Source: an archaeon | Lineage (GTDB): Archaea > Iainarchaeota > Iainarchaeia > CSSED10-239 | Reading direction: 5' to 3' | Assembly: GCA_029563035.1 (NCBI GenBank) | Contig: JAKQTP010000280.1 | Span: 1-10,264, forward strand | DNA length: 10,264 bases | Part shown: positions 1-4,994 of the stretch, one piece after another | Layout: the number at the start of each line of letters is the position of its first letter | How positions within the stretch are numbered: position 1 is the stretch's first letter | Made by a program: the position numbers and the translations under genes | The notes under the pieces: model-generated | The model's input: only the letters and a program-made list of their open reading frames with translations | Database searches by the model: none | What the model was told of the DNA's origin: nothing

Positions 1-410
1 CCAATTATTTTTACCAAGACTCTCTTTTTTCTCTGACCATCAAATTCTCCATAATATATCTCTTCCCAAGGTCCAAAATCAAATTTTCCACCAGTAATAG
101 ATATTACAACTTCGCGCCCCATAAACTGTCTTTTAATATGAGCATCTCCATTTGTTTCTCCTGTTTTATTATGTTTATAAATTCCAGGATTGGATGGAAT
201 ATTTTTTTCAAGCCAATCTATAAAATCTTGATGTAAACCACTTTCTGCATCATTAATGAAAACACTTGCAGTAATATGCATTGCATTCACAAGACATAAT
301 CCTTCATTTACTCCACTTTCTCTTAATACATCTTCAACTTTAGAAGTTATATTAACAAACTCAACTTTATTTTTTGTATTAAACCATAATTCTTTCTTAT
401 AACTCTTCAT
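1..410 (-). CDS. YjbQ/UPF0047 family protein (secondary thiamine-phosphate synthase type), 3' end cut off
   Basis: The frame opens at the ATG at 410-408 and runs off the window edge after 136 codons. Family members are about 135-140 residues, so only a few codons and the stop should be missing. Visible family blocks are [15 protein letters not shown] (residues 40-54, His45), a His60 helix ([11 protein letters not shown]), [13 protein letters not shown] (88-100, Asp89/His91) and [19 protein letters not shown] (107-125). These match the conserved blocks of the YjbQ/YugU/UPF0047 family. E. coli YjbQ has weak thiamine-phosphate synthase activity, but the physiological role in archaea is unclear. 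A TATA-like element sits about 24 nt upstream of the ATG, so the transcript is probably leaderless. It is the last visible gene on this side and does not overlap its neighbour. Family assignment is firm; the enzymatic role is only inferred. Confidence 0.9.
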   Translation of the reverse strand, partial: MKSYKKELWFNTKNKVEFVNITSKVEDVLRESGVNEGLCLVNAMHITASVFINDAESGLHQDFIDWLEKNIPSNPGIYKHNKTGETNGDAHIKRQFMGREVVISITGGKFDFGPWEEIYYGEFDGQRKKRVLVKII

Positions 411-429
411 ATATTGAATTAAAAAAGGC

Positions 430-437
430 TATTTAAA
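430..437 (-). promoter_or_regulatory. TATA box for the YjbQ-family gene
   Basis: On the minus strand this reads TTTAAATA, centred about 24 nt before the ATG at 410. Transcription would therefore start at or next to the start codon, fitting a leaderless mRNA. This is seen by eye only. Confidence 0.55.
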
Positions 438-608
438 TTTTTTATTATTAAAGTTTTAAAAGAATTATTAATTAAGGAAGTAATCTCAATGGCAACATAT
501 GTTTAACAAAAATAGCACTATCTTTTAGTTATCTTTTTGAAGATATATTATCTCTTTTATTGTATTATACTTAGAGAATGTTGATAGATACGCTTACTAT
601 TTATTACT

Positions 609-1064
609 TCATCTAACTATTAAAACTGATGCAGTGGCATTGTGTAATACTTTTTCTGAAACACTGCCTAAGAAAATTCTATCTAATGCCGATATACCTT
701 TTGCTCCCATTACAATTAAGTCTTCTTTTTTAGATATATTAATAATCTCTTCATCAGGACGTCCCTCAAGTAATTTTTTAGTAATTTTTAATCCAGACTT
801 TGATGCCATCTCCTCTATTTCGTCTAATAAAATGGAGCCTTCTCTTTTCATTTTTTTTCTGATTTCTTTAATCTCAGTATCATCTGTATAGATTACCGGC
901 GAATATGGTGGTCCTACATAAGCACTAATTGGCACATGAACAACATATATCGCAATTAACTCAACATTCATAATCTTTGCAAGATAAATTGCTTTTCTTG
1001 CTGACCTCTTTGATGTTTCGGAACCGTCAACAGGAGTTATTACTCTTTCAAATTCCTTTTCCAT
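609..1064 (-). CDS. Universal stress protein, UspA family, ATP-binding type
   Basis: This is a 151-residue, single-domain Usp, the usual length for the family. The N-terminal strand RVITPVDGS carries Asp13, which contacts adenine in ATP-binding members. The C-terminal part has the complete nucleotide motif G-x2-G-x9-G-S (Gly120, Gly123, Gly133, Ser134) followed by the closing strand SVLIVR. It should be a soluble, cytoplasmic, dimeric ATP-binding protein of the MJ0577 type rather than a non-binding UspA type. Such proteins are linked to stress survival, usually with an unknown partner. It is transcribed divergently from the VOC protein gene at 1158, with 93 bp between the two start codons and a separate TATA box for each. 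The start is supported by a TATA box 28 nt upstream. Confidence 0.95.
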   Translation of the reverse strand: MEKEFERVITPVDGSETSKRSARKAIYLAKIMNVELIAIYVVHVPISAYVGPPYSPVIYTDDTEIKEIRKKMKREGSILLDEIEEMASKSGLKITKKLLEGRPDEEIINISKKEDLIVMGAKGISALDRIFLGSVSEKVLHNATASVLIVR

Positions 1065-1088
1065 ATACCTAATATATGAATTTATAAT

Positions 1089-1096
1089 TTATATAT
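1089..1096 (-). promoter_or_regulatory. TATA box for the universal stress protein gene
   Basis: On the minus strand this reads ATATATAA, centred about 28 nt upstream of the ATG at 1064, giving a leaderless or near-leaderless transcript. It lies in the 93-bp divergent promoter region shared with the VOC gene. Confidence 0.55.
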
Positions 1097-1128
1097 TTTA
1101 CCTAATGAAGGGCATTAATATGAAAAAT

Positions 1129-1136
1129 TTTAAATA
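1129..1136 (+). promoter_or_regulatory. TATA box for the VOC-fold gene
   Basis: TTTAAATA is centred about 25 nt before the ATG at 1158, consistent with leaderless transcription. The two divergent TATA boxes at 1089-1096 and 1129-1136 are only about 40 bp apart, so their preinitiation complexes may compete. Confidence 0.55.
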
Positions 1137-1157
1137 TTCCTTATATTTAAGAAATAC

Positions 1158-1643
1158 ATGAATAAAATTAACTTTTCTATGCCAGTAATATTTGTTGAGG
1201 ATATCAAAGTTTCAAGGGAATTTTACCAAAATATCTTTTCTCTTGAAGTAGGAGAGGATTTTGGAGAAAATGTTGTATTTAAAAAAGCGTTTTCAATTTG
1301 GCAGAAAACTTGTGCAAATAAAATAATTTTTGATAAAAATATTATTAATGAAAGAAAAGAAATTAATAATAATATCGAACTTTATTTTGAGACAATTGAT
1401 ATTAAATCAATTTGGGAAAAAATATCTTCATCAAATGTCGAGATTATCCACTCAGTCAAAGAAGCGGCTTGGGGCCAGAGAGTATTTAGATTCTATGATC
1501 CTGACAAATTTATTATAGAAGTTGCAGAACCAATGAGTGAAGTAATTAAAAGACTTAGTAATTTGGGATTTTCTGAGGAATACATTTCTACAAAAACACA
1601 AATATCTTTAGACTTAGTCAAAAAGATCTTATTGGGAATCTAA
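1158..1643 (+). CDS. VOC superfamily (glyoxalase/bleomycin-resistance fold) protein with C-terminal helical tail
   Basis: The 161-residue protein has the two beta-alpha-beta-beta-beta modules of the vicinal oxygen chelate fold. The first begins at PVIFVEDIKVSREFYQNIF (9-27) and the second at about 72, ending with the signature WGQRVFRFYDPDKFIIEVAEP (105-125). Glu74 (ELYFET) and Glu121 (IIEVAE) sit at the usual metal-ligand strands. The first strand lacks the His found in glyoxalase I, so classic glyoxalase activity is not supported. Residues 126-161 extend past the fold as two predicted helices, the last of which (EEYISTKTQISLDLVKKIL) resembles a short helix-turn-helix. The substrate is unknown: it could be a dioxygenase-like enzyme, an antibiotic-binding protein or a binding-only member. 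It is divergent from the stress protein gene and convergent with the PH/SHOCT gene. Confidence 0.85.
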   Translation: MNKINFSMPVIFVEDIKVSREFYQNIFSLEVGEDFGENVVFKKAFSIWQKTCANKIIFDKNIINERKEINNNIELYFETIDIKSIWEKISSSNVEIIHSVKEAAWGQRVFRFYDPDKFIIEVAEPMSEVIKRLSNLGFSEEYISTKTQISLDLVKKILLGI

Positions 1644-1742
1644 ATTATAAATCTTAGGCTTCAAAGAAGTTGTTTCATTTAACTTCCTCAATGAGAATAT
1701 TAAAAACATCATACTCGTAGTCAGGATTTATTTTGTTATAAT

Positions 1743-2480
1743 TTAGATTTTTTTTGCATAAGTTTTATTGCAAAAATTGCACTTGTAGAATTTTACATAG
1801 TCCCCTCGATATTCACCTTCTTTTGTAAAATCTAATACATTTCCACAATCTTTACAATATCTTGATTCCTCTTGGTAATTGGGTTCATTTTGTATATCAG
1901 TTGATACAATTTCATCGGAGTGCTTATGGATCATTCTTTTTTTAAGGACATCAAACTCATCTTCAGTAATTACTCCACTTTTTCTTAATTCGTTTAATCT
2001 TTCAAGATTTGAGATAATCTCTTCAGTTGTTATTTCATCCTTATTCTTAAGACTATTAGTGTCTTCTATTTCTTTTTTAAATTCCAATCCGGCCGTTGAA
2101 TCAAAACTTTTGTCAAGATTAAAATTACCATAAACTCCATTTTGAATAAGTCTTACCACCATTTCTGCATCTTCATGCGGGAGACCTGAAATAATGACTT
2201 CATCTGATTCAAATCTACTATTTAGAAAAACTTCAGTTGAAAGAACTCCTTTTTTCATTCTGACATTTGATATGTCCTTAAAATGGTAATCATTCACAAA
2301 TTTTTTTAATCCTAAAAAACTAGGATCCCTAAAGATTATTCGATAATTTGTGATATATAGTTTTGCTGGTGTGGTAAGTGATCCTCCTTTCCTAACTCTA
2401 GATTGTTGTGCAAAATATAGAACTTCTTCATTTGGAATCAAAATATTTTTAATATCTTTTTCAATCTTAATTCTATCCAT
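1743..2480 (-). CDS. PH-domain + SHOCT + zinc-ribbon protein, function unknown
   Basis: This 245-residue soluble protein has three recognisable parts. Residues 12-115 look like a bacterial-type PH (bPH/GRAM-like) domain: the pattern LYFAQQSRV...KLYITNYRIIFRD followed by the DISNVRMKKG and SDEVIISGL strands is typical. Residues about 156-184 (LERLNELRKSGVITEDEFDVLKKRM) form a SHOCT helical hairpin, a short oligomerisation module common in archaeal and bacterial proteins. The C-terminus is a zinc ribbon with Cys209/Cys212 and Cys234/Cys237. Residues 116-150 are a charged linker. There is no signal peptide or membrane segment. Lipid binding or membrane association through the PH domain is family-based speculation. 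The stop follows an A8 run, and the next frame continues in protein-like sequence for about 24 codons (see findings), so the true C-terminus may be longer. Confidence 0.85.
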   Translation of the reverse strand: MDRIKIEKDIKNILIPNEEVLYFAQQSRVRKGGSLTTPAKLYITNYRIIFRDPSFLGLKKFVNDYHFKDISNVRMKKGVLSTEVFLNSRFESDEVIISGLPHEDAEMVVRLIQNGVYGNFNLDKSFDSTAGLEFKKEIEDTNSLKNKDEITTEEIISNLERLNELRKSGVITEDEFDVLKKRMIHKHSDEIVSTDIQNEPNYQEESRYCKDCGNVLDFTKEGEYRGDYVKFYKCNFCNKTYAKKI

Positions 2481-2507
2481 ATACTCGATTGTTATGAGAA
2501 GGATCGA

Positions 2508-2515
2508 TTTAAAAA
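2508..2515 (-). promoter_or_regulatory. TATA-like element for the PH/SHOCT gene
   Basis: On the minus strand this reads TTTTTAAA, centred about 31 nt upstream of the ATG at 2480. A start site near 2485 would leave a leader of only a few bases. No Shine-Dalgarno sequence is visible. Confidence 0.4.
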
Positions 2516-2562
2516 CATTTTTAATGTATCGCTAATTGAATATTAATTTTTATAGTATGCCC

Positions 2563-2603
2563 TCGCTCAAGCAAAGAAACTTCTCTTAATCTGCTTAAGG
2601 CGA
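2563..2603. repeat. Imperfect inverted repeat upstream of the PH/SHOCT gene
   Basis: The arms TCGC (2563-2566) and GCGA (2600-2603) enclose a second pair, AAGCA (2569-2573) and TGCTT (2592-2596), with small internal mismatches and an 18-nt loop. The repeat lies about 50 bp upstream of the TATA-like element of the gene at 2480. It could be a regulator site or part of a small RNA; nothing decides between these. Confidence 0.35.
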
Positions 2604-2795
2604 TGTTAATAATTATAATAAAGAAATATTTGTTAGGGATTACATTTTGAATTGATATAAATATAAAAATTCTAATGACGAATATGGGCAGCATTTTAAC
2701 TCTGTTTTATTAAAAAAACTAATTAATCGACTAACATCATTTAATCTTTTTGGAATAATAATTTAAATTATATGCATAGTATTATAAAACAATTT

Positions 2796-2819
2796 TTGTT
2801 AGAAGTAGGATTCTAACAA
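2796..2819. repeat. Perfect 9-bp inverted repeat (hairpin) in the intergenic gap
   Basis: TTGTTAGAA (2796-2804) and TTCTAACAA (2811-2819) are exact reverse complements around a 6-nt spacer GTAGGA. The element is isolated in very AT-rich sequence with no gene closer than about 300 bp on the left and 470 bp on the right. It is not followed by a T-tract, so a bacterial-type terminator is not supported. A dimeric regulator site or a processing hairpin is possible. Confidence 0.5.
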
Positions 2820-2954
2820 TAAAATAAAGAAAAAACTAGAAACAATAAATAATTAATAACAGATAATTTTAAATAATCTAAGAATCATATTAGTTGTTGC
2901 ACAGGTCGAAACTTCGCTGAATAATGTTGAAGTAATTCCATTGTAATTGCTTAG

Positions 2955-2964
2955 TTTTATTATA
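2955..2964 (+). promoter_or_regulatory. Possible TATA box for the hairpin-cluster RNA
   Basis: TTTTATTATA would place a transcription start near 2986, upstream of the four hairpins at 3036-3163. The motif is weak in such AT-rich sequence, and the call depends on the RNA being real. Confidence 0.25.
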
Positions 2965-3029
2965 CAAGAAGACGTAAAAAATCTTTTTGTAAAAAACTTG
3001 TAATTCATTTGGAACTATGCTCTAGTCAT

Positions 3030-3190
3030 GGTCAAATCCTTAATCAAACACTGCGTTTGAAGGATGGAAGAAGTATGCTTCATGCTTCTTTCTTTTGTCT
3101 CCTTGGATTTAGATTGTTTCGAGACGTCGAAACAAACTAGGGTCTTCAAATACTCAAGTGAAGCGACAAACTGTGCATTTCTTTTTTATT
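3030..3190 (+). ncRNA. Candidate structured non-coding RNA (four-hairpin cluster)
   Basis: Hairpin 1 pairs ATCCT (3036-3040) with AGGAT (3061-3065), then TCAAAC (3044-3049) with GTTTGA (3055-3060). Hairpin 2 is an 11-bp stem, 3066-3076 with 3082-3092, around loop GCTTC. Hairpin 3 has a 9-bp stem TTGTTTCGA/TCGAAACAA (3114-3122/3127-3135, loop GACG) extended below an internal loop by CCTTGG/CTAGGG (3101-3106/3137-3142). Hairpin 4 pairs CTTCA (3144-3148) with TGAAG (3159-3163). Stems 2 and 3 contain four G-U pairs that would be C-A mismatches on the other strand, which favours plus-strand transcription. G+C is about 39% at 3031-3170 against about 12-20% just upstream, and a T6 tract at 3182-3187 could end the transcript. 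I recognise no known family (not tRNA, 5S, SRP or RNase P by eye). Ends are approximate. Confidence 0.5.
3178..3190 (+). terminator. T-rich tract after the hairpin cluster
   Basis: TTTCTTTTTTATT follows the fourth hairpin by about 15 nt. Archaeal RNA polymerase terminates at T-rich tracts without needing a hairpin, so this is a plausible 3' end for the candidate RNA. Confidence 0.35.
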
Positions 3191-3239
3191 AACTACAATT
3201 AGCATCTTATCTAAAACTATTCGTATCAGAAATAGCATT

Positions 3240-3250
3240 AAAAAAAAAGA
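3240..3250 (-). terminator. T-rich tract downstream of the cyclophilin gene
   Basis: On the minus strand this reads TCTTTTTTTTT, starting about 43 nt after the cyclophilin stop codon at 3293-3295. It fits an archaeal oligo-T terminator. It faces the putative plus-strand terminator at 3178-3190. Confidence 0.5.
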
Positions 3251-3292
3251 AATATATCCTATATTAAAAAATTTTATGATAGCAATGAAAGT

Positions 3293-3808
3293 TTAATTTT
3301 TAATATAAATCCTTTTAATTAATACCGGCTCTTTTGGAACATCATCATGATATCCTTTAGAAGCTGTTGGGACTTCTTTAATTTCATCAATTACTTCTAT
3401 TCCTTTAACAACTTTACCAAAGACGGCATATCCAAATCCTTGAGGCGTATTATCAACATGATCTAAGAAATAATTATCTGCAACATTTATAAAAAATTGA
3501 GAAGTAGCACTATCGATTATACTAGTTCTTGCCATTGCAATAGTATACCTAGTATTTTTAAGTCCATTTGTCGCTTCATTTTTTATTGGCGCTTTAGTCA
3601 ATTTCTCACTCATTTTTGGATCTAGACCCCCTCCTTGGATCATGAAATTATTAATTACTCTGTGAAAGATTAGACCGTCATAAAATCCATCTTTTACATA
3701 TCCTAAGAAATTTTCAACTGTGATTGGCGCCTTATCTATATATAATTCAATTTCGAAATCCCCAAGAGATGTTTCAATAATAACTGTGTTTGACATATTA
3801 TCACTCAT
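3293..3808 (-). CDS. Cyclophilin-type peptidyl-prolyl cis-trans isomerase
   Basis: The product is a single cyclophilin domain of 171 residues that should catalyse cis-trans isomerisation of X-Pro bonds in the cytoplasm. Active-site residues are visible in [14 protein letters not shown] (Arg50, Phe55, Met56, Gln58) and SATSQFFIN (Gln104, Phe106). The Trp that in human CypA (Trp121) mediates cyclosporin binding is Phe114 here (NYFLD), as in many prokaryotic cyclophilins, which predicts low cyclosporin sensitivity. The open frame extends upstream to an ATG at 3883, adding 25 hydrophobic residues without basic ones. I chose the ATG at 3808 because a TATA-like element lies at 3828-3835, inside that extension. 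A second candidate is the ATG at 3796, preceded by GTGAT three bases upstream. The gene stands alone, convergent with the candidate RNA. Confidence 0.93.
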   Translation of the reverse strand: MSDNMSNTVIIETSLGDFEIELYIDKAPITVENFLGYVKDGFYDGLIFHRVINNFMIQGGGLDPKMSEKLTKAPIKNEATNGLKNTRYTIAMARTSIIDSATSQFFINVADNYFLDHVDNTPQGFGYAVFGKVVKGIEVIDEIKEVPTASKGYHDDVPKEPVLIKRIYIKN

Positions 3809-3827
3809 GAAAGTTATATAGATCCAA

Positions 3828-3835
3828 TTTAAAAA
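3828..3835 (-). promoter_or_regulatory. TATA-like element for the cyclophilin gene
   Basis: On the minus strand this reads TTTTTAAA, centred about 24 nt before the ATG at 3808 and about 36 nt before the ATG at 3796. Either start is compatible, leaderless or with a 10-nt leader. It argues against the upstream ATG at 3883. Confidence 0.4.
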
Positions 3836-3983
3836 TATGATGGAAAAATAGAGAAAATGGTAAGGTAAGATACTAGAAAACATTGATCGATATAACGAAA
3901 TAAATTATAGAGACTATAGCTTGTAATTATTTATTTTCTATTAAAATAAAAATATATAATAATTTTCAAAGATAATTATCCTC

Positions 3984-4361
3984 TTAATCACATTTGAATA
4001 AAATCCAATTTTTTTCTTGATCTTTTAACTTTATAAGACAATATTTTCCTTTAAGTTTGGAGCCTTTGAGATTAATAATTATTTTATTATTTTGATTTTC
4101 AATTAGTGTAAACTTACCTTTATCCCATATATCAACTTTGCCCGCACCATAGCTTCCTTTTGGAATTATACCTTCAAAATCTGCATAATCTAAAGGATGG
4201 TCCTCAGTGAGAATTGCAAGTCTTTTAATACCTTTATCTGTTGGAGGAGTTTTTGGTATTGCCCATGACTTTAATGCATTTCCAATTTCTAATCTGAAAT
4301 CAAAATGGAGGGTAGTTGCGTAATGTTTTTGAATTACAAAAATACTCTCTTTTTCTGGCAT
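3984..4361 (-). CDS. Stand-alone LigD-type 3'-phosphoesterase (PE domain), DNA end healing
   Basis: This 125-residue protein is a complete PE module without ligase or polymerase domains. PE enzymes remove 3'-terminal ribonucleotides or 3'-phosphates from DNA ends in a metal-dependent way, preparing ends for ligation. Residues His13, His19, Asp21, Arg23, Arg47, His55 and Tyr59 line up at a constant offset of 29 with the catalytic set I recall for Pseudomonas LigD (His42, His48, Asp50, Arg52, Arg76, His84, Tyr88). The motifs KHYATTLHFDFRLE (12-25) and DHPLDYADFEGIIPKGSYGAG (54-74) are clear. The segment before His13 is short, so the N-terminal acidic/basic residues of the LigD enzyme are absent. 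Stand-alone archaeal PE proteins are known from Methanosarcina and Korarchaeum. No Ku, ligase or primase gene lies nearby. The start is fixed by GGTGAT three bases upstream. Confidence 0.93.
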   Translation of the reverse strand: MPEKESIFVIQKHYATTLHFDFRLEIGNALKSWAIPKTPPTDKGIKRLAILTEDHPLDYADFEGIIPKGSYGAGKVDIWDKGKFTLIENQNNKIIINLKGSKLKGKYCLIKLKDQEKNWILFKCD

Positions 4362-4364
4362 TTG

Positions 4365-4370
4365 ATCACC
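4365..4370 (-). promoter_or_regulatory. Shine-Dalgarno site deciding the phosphoesterase start
   Basis: On the minus strand, GGTGAT is followed by CAA and then the ATG at 4361. It matches the anti-SD end of archaeal 16S rRNA. This gene is therefore probably translated from a leadered mRNA, unlike most genes here. Confidence 0.6.
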
Positions 4371-4407
4371 AAATAATCATTGATATAGTTATATGTATTT
4401 GGAGAAT

Positions 4408-4415
4408 TATATTTA
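4408..4415. promoter_or_regulatory. AT element probably serving both divergent genes (phosphoesterase and asparaginase-like)
   Basis: On the plus strand TTATATTT is centred about 30 nt before the ATG at 4442, a good leaderless distance. On the minus strand the same bases read AAATATAA, about 50 nt before the ATG at 4361, which would leave a roughly 23-nt leader carrying the GGTGAT site. A second minus-strand candidate lies at 4384-4393. Whether one element works in both directions cannot be told by eye. Confidence 0.4.
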
Positions 4416-4441
4416 TTAAGTTTAATCAAGAAAATAATAAT

Positions 4442-4936
4442 ATGAAAATCAAAATCTTTGCTACTGGAGGAACATTTGATAAAGAATACGATGAGATTAA
4501 AGGAGAGTTATCCTTCAGAGATACTCATTTGCTTGAAATGTTGAATATTGGAAGAAGCAGAATTTCAGTTGATATCAGGACATTGATGATGGTCGATAGC
4601 CTTGATATGACAGAGAATAATAGAGAAATAATTCTTAAAAATTGTAATAATTCAGAAGAAGAACGGATACTAATAATACATGGAACGGATACAATGATCG
4701 AAACAGCTGGATTACTTGCAAGAGATAATATAAATAAAACAATAGTCATAACAGGGGCAATGATTCCATATAAATTTGATAATTCAGATAGTTTGTTTAA
4801 TTTAGGGAGTGCACTTGCTTTTGTCCAGATGCTACCTCATGGGGTGTATATTGTGATGAATGGGAGATACTTCAACTGGAACAAGGTGGTAAAAAATAGA
4901 GAACTTGGAGAATTTGAAGAGATTATTCACTGTTAA
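4442..4936 (+). CDS. Short asparaginase-like protein (N-terminal asparaginase domain only)
   Basis: The 164-residue protein contains only the N-terminal alpha/beta domain of bacterial-type L-asparaginases, which are normally about 330 residues. Catalytic residues of that family are present: Thr11 in FATGGTFDK, Thr82-Asp83 in HGTDTM and Lys99 before the TGAM motif (104-107). The end, RYFNWNKVVKNRELGEFEEI, matches my recollection of the conserved end of small asparaginase-domain proteins, so this looks like a natural short form, not a truncation. Its substrate is not established; amidase activity on asparagine or related amides is possible. The frame is open further upstream to 4316, but I chose ATG 4442 because homology starts there (MKIKIFATGGT) and a TATA element lies 30 nt before. 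The MFS gene follows after 58 bp with its own promoter and ribosome site. Confidence 0.88.
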   Translation: MKIKIFATGGTFDKEYDEIKGELSFRDTHLLEMLNIGRSRISVDIRTLMMVDSLDMTENNREIILKNCNNSEEERILIIHGTDTMIETAGLLARDNINKTIVITGAMIPYKFDNSDSLFNLGSALAFVQMLPHGVYIVMNGRYFNWNKVVKNRELGEFEEIIHC

Positions 4937-4953
4937 AAGTTAATATTGGAAAC

Positions 4954-4990
4954 TTTTATAATCTGTTAGAACTTTTTAAAATATAGGTGA
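4954..4990 (+). promoter_or_regulatory. TATA box and Shine-Dalgarno site for the MFS gene (TTG start)
   Basis: TTTTATAA (4954-4961) would give a start site near 4984. GGTGA (4986-4990) follows and lies four bases before the TTG at 4995. The strong ribosome site supports the unusual TTG start, since no ATG occurs in frame until well inside the first membrane region. Confidence 0.5.
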
Positions 4991-4994
4991 GTTT

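Larger units (their letters stand above)
2521..3029. other. AT-rich intergenic stretch without a supported gene
   Basis: No frame in this stretch has a start, length and codon use that look coding. The stretch 2621-2880 is extremely AT-rich; 2821-2880 is about 12% G+C by my count. Two inverted repeats stand out and are listed separately (2563-2603 and 2796-2819). Short frames such as an 18-codon one on the minus strand around 2943-2887 were not accepted as genes. Confidence 0.6.

Noticed and set aside
411..608. Intergenic stretch between the YjbQ-type and stress protein genes, examined for small genes or RNA.
   Set aside because: Apart from the TATA box of the YjbQ gene there is only AT-rich sequence and a 5-bp palindrome near 540-552; nothing is supported.
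634..891. Plus-strand open frame of 85 codons within the stress protein gene.
   Set aside because: It is the antisense shadow of the universal stress protein frame and has the Ser/Ile/Phe-rich composition typical of such shadows.
2887..2943. An 18-codon minus-strand frame starting MELLQHYSAKF that looks like a transposase or DNA-binding fragment.
   Set aside because: It is too short, has an in-frame stop just upstream, no promoter is evident, and there is no recognisable homology or terminal repeats.
2891..3133. Loosely repeated segment (TAG-TTGTT...GTCGAAAC at 2891-2912 and 3110-3133), possible att-like or direct repeat.
   Set aside because: Only the last 8 bases match exactly; the rest needs gaps. 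There is no tRNA or integrase nearby, so chance or shared base composition is likely.
3028..3192. A short plus-strand frame (ATG 3028) interrupted by a TGA at 3058 and reopening at ATG 3064 for 42 codons, which could suggest TGA readthrough or selenocysteine.
   Set aside because: It coincides with the hairpin cluster, has atypical composition, no family resemblance and no supported ribosome site. The structured-RNA reading explains the open frame better.
4316..4441. Upstream in-frame extension of the asparaginase-like protein to an ATG at 4316.
   Set aside because: It would overlap the start and promoter of the divergent phosphoesterase gene; family homology begins at the ATG at 4442, which has a TATA box at the right distance.
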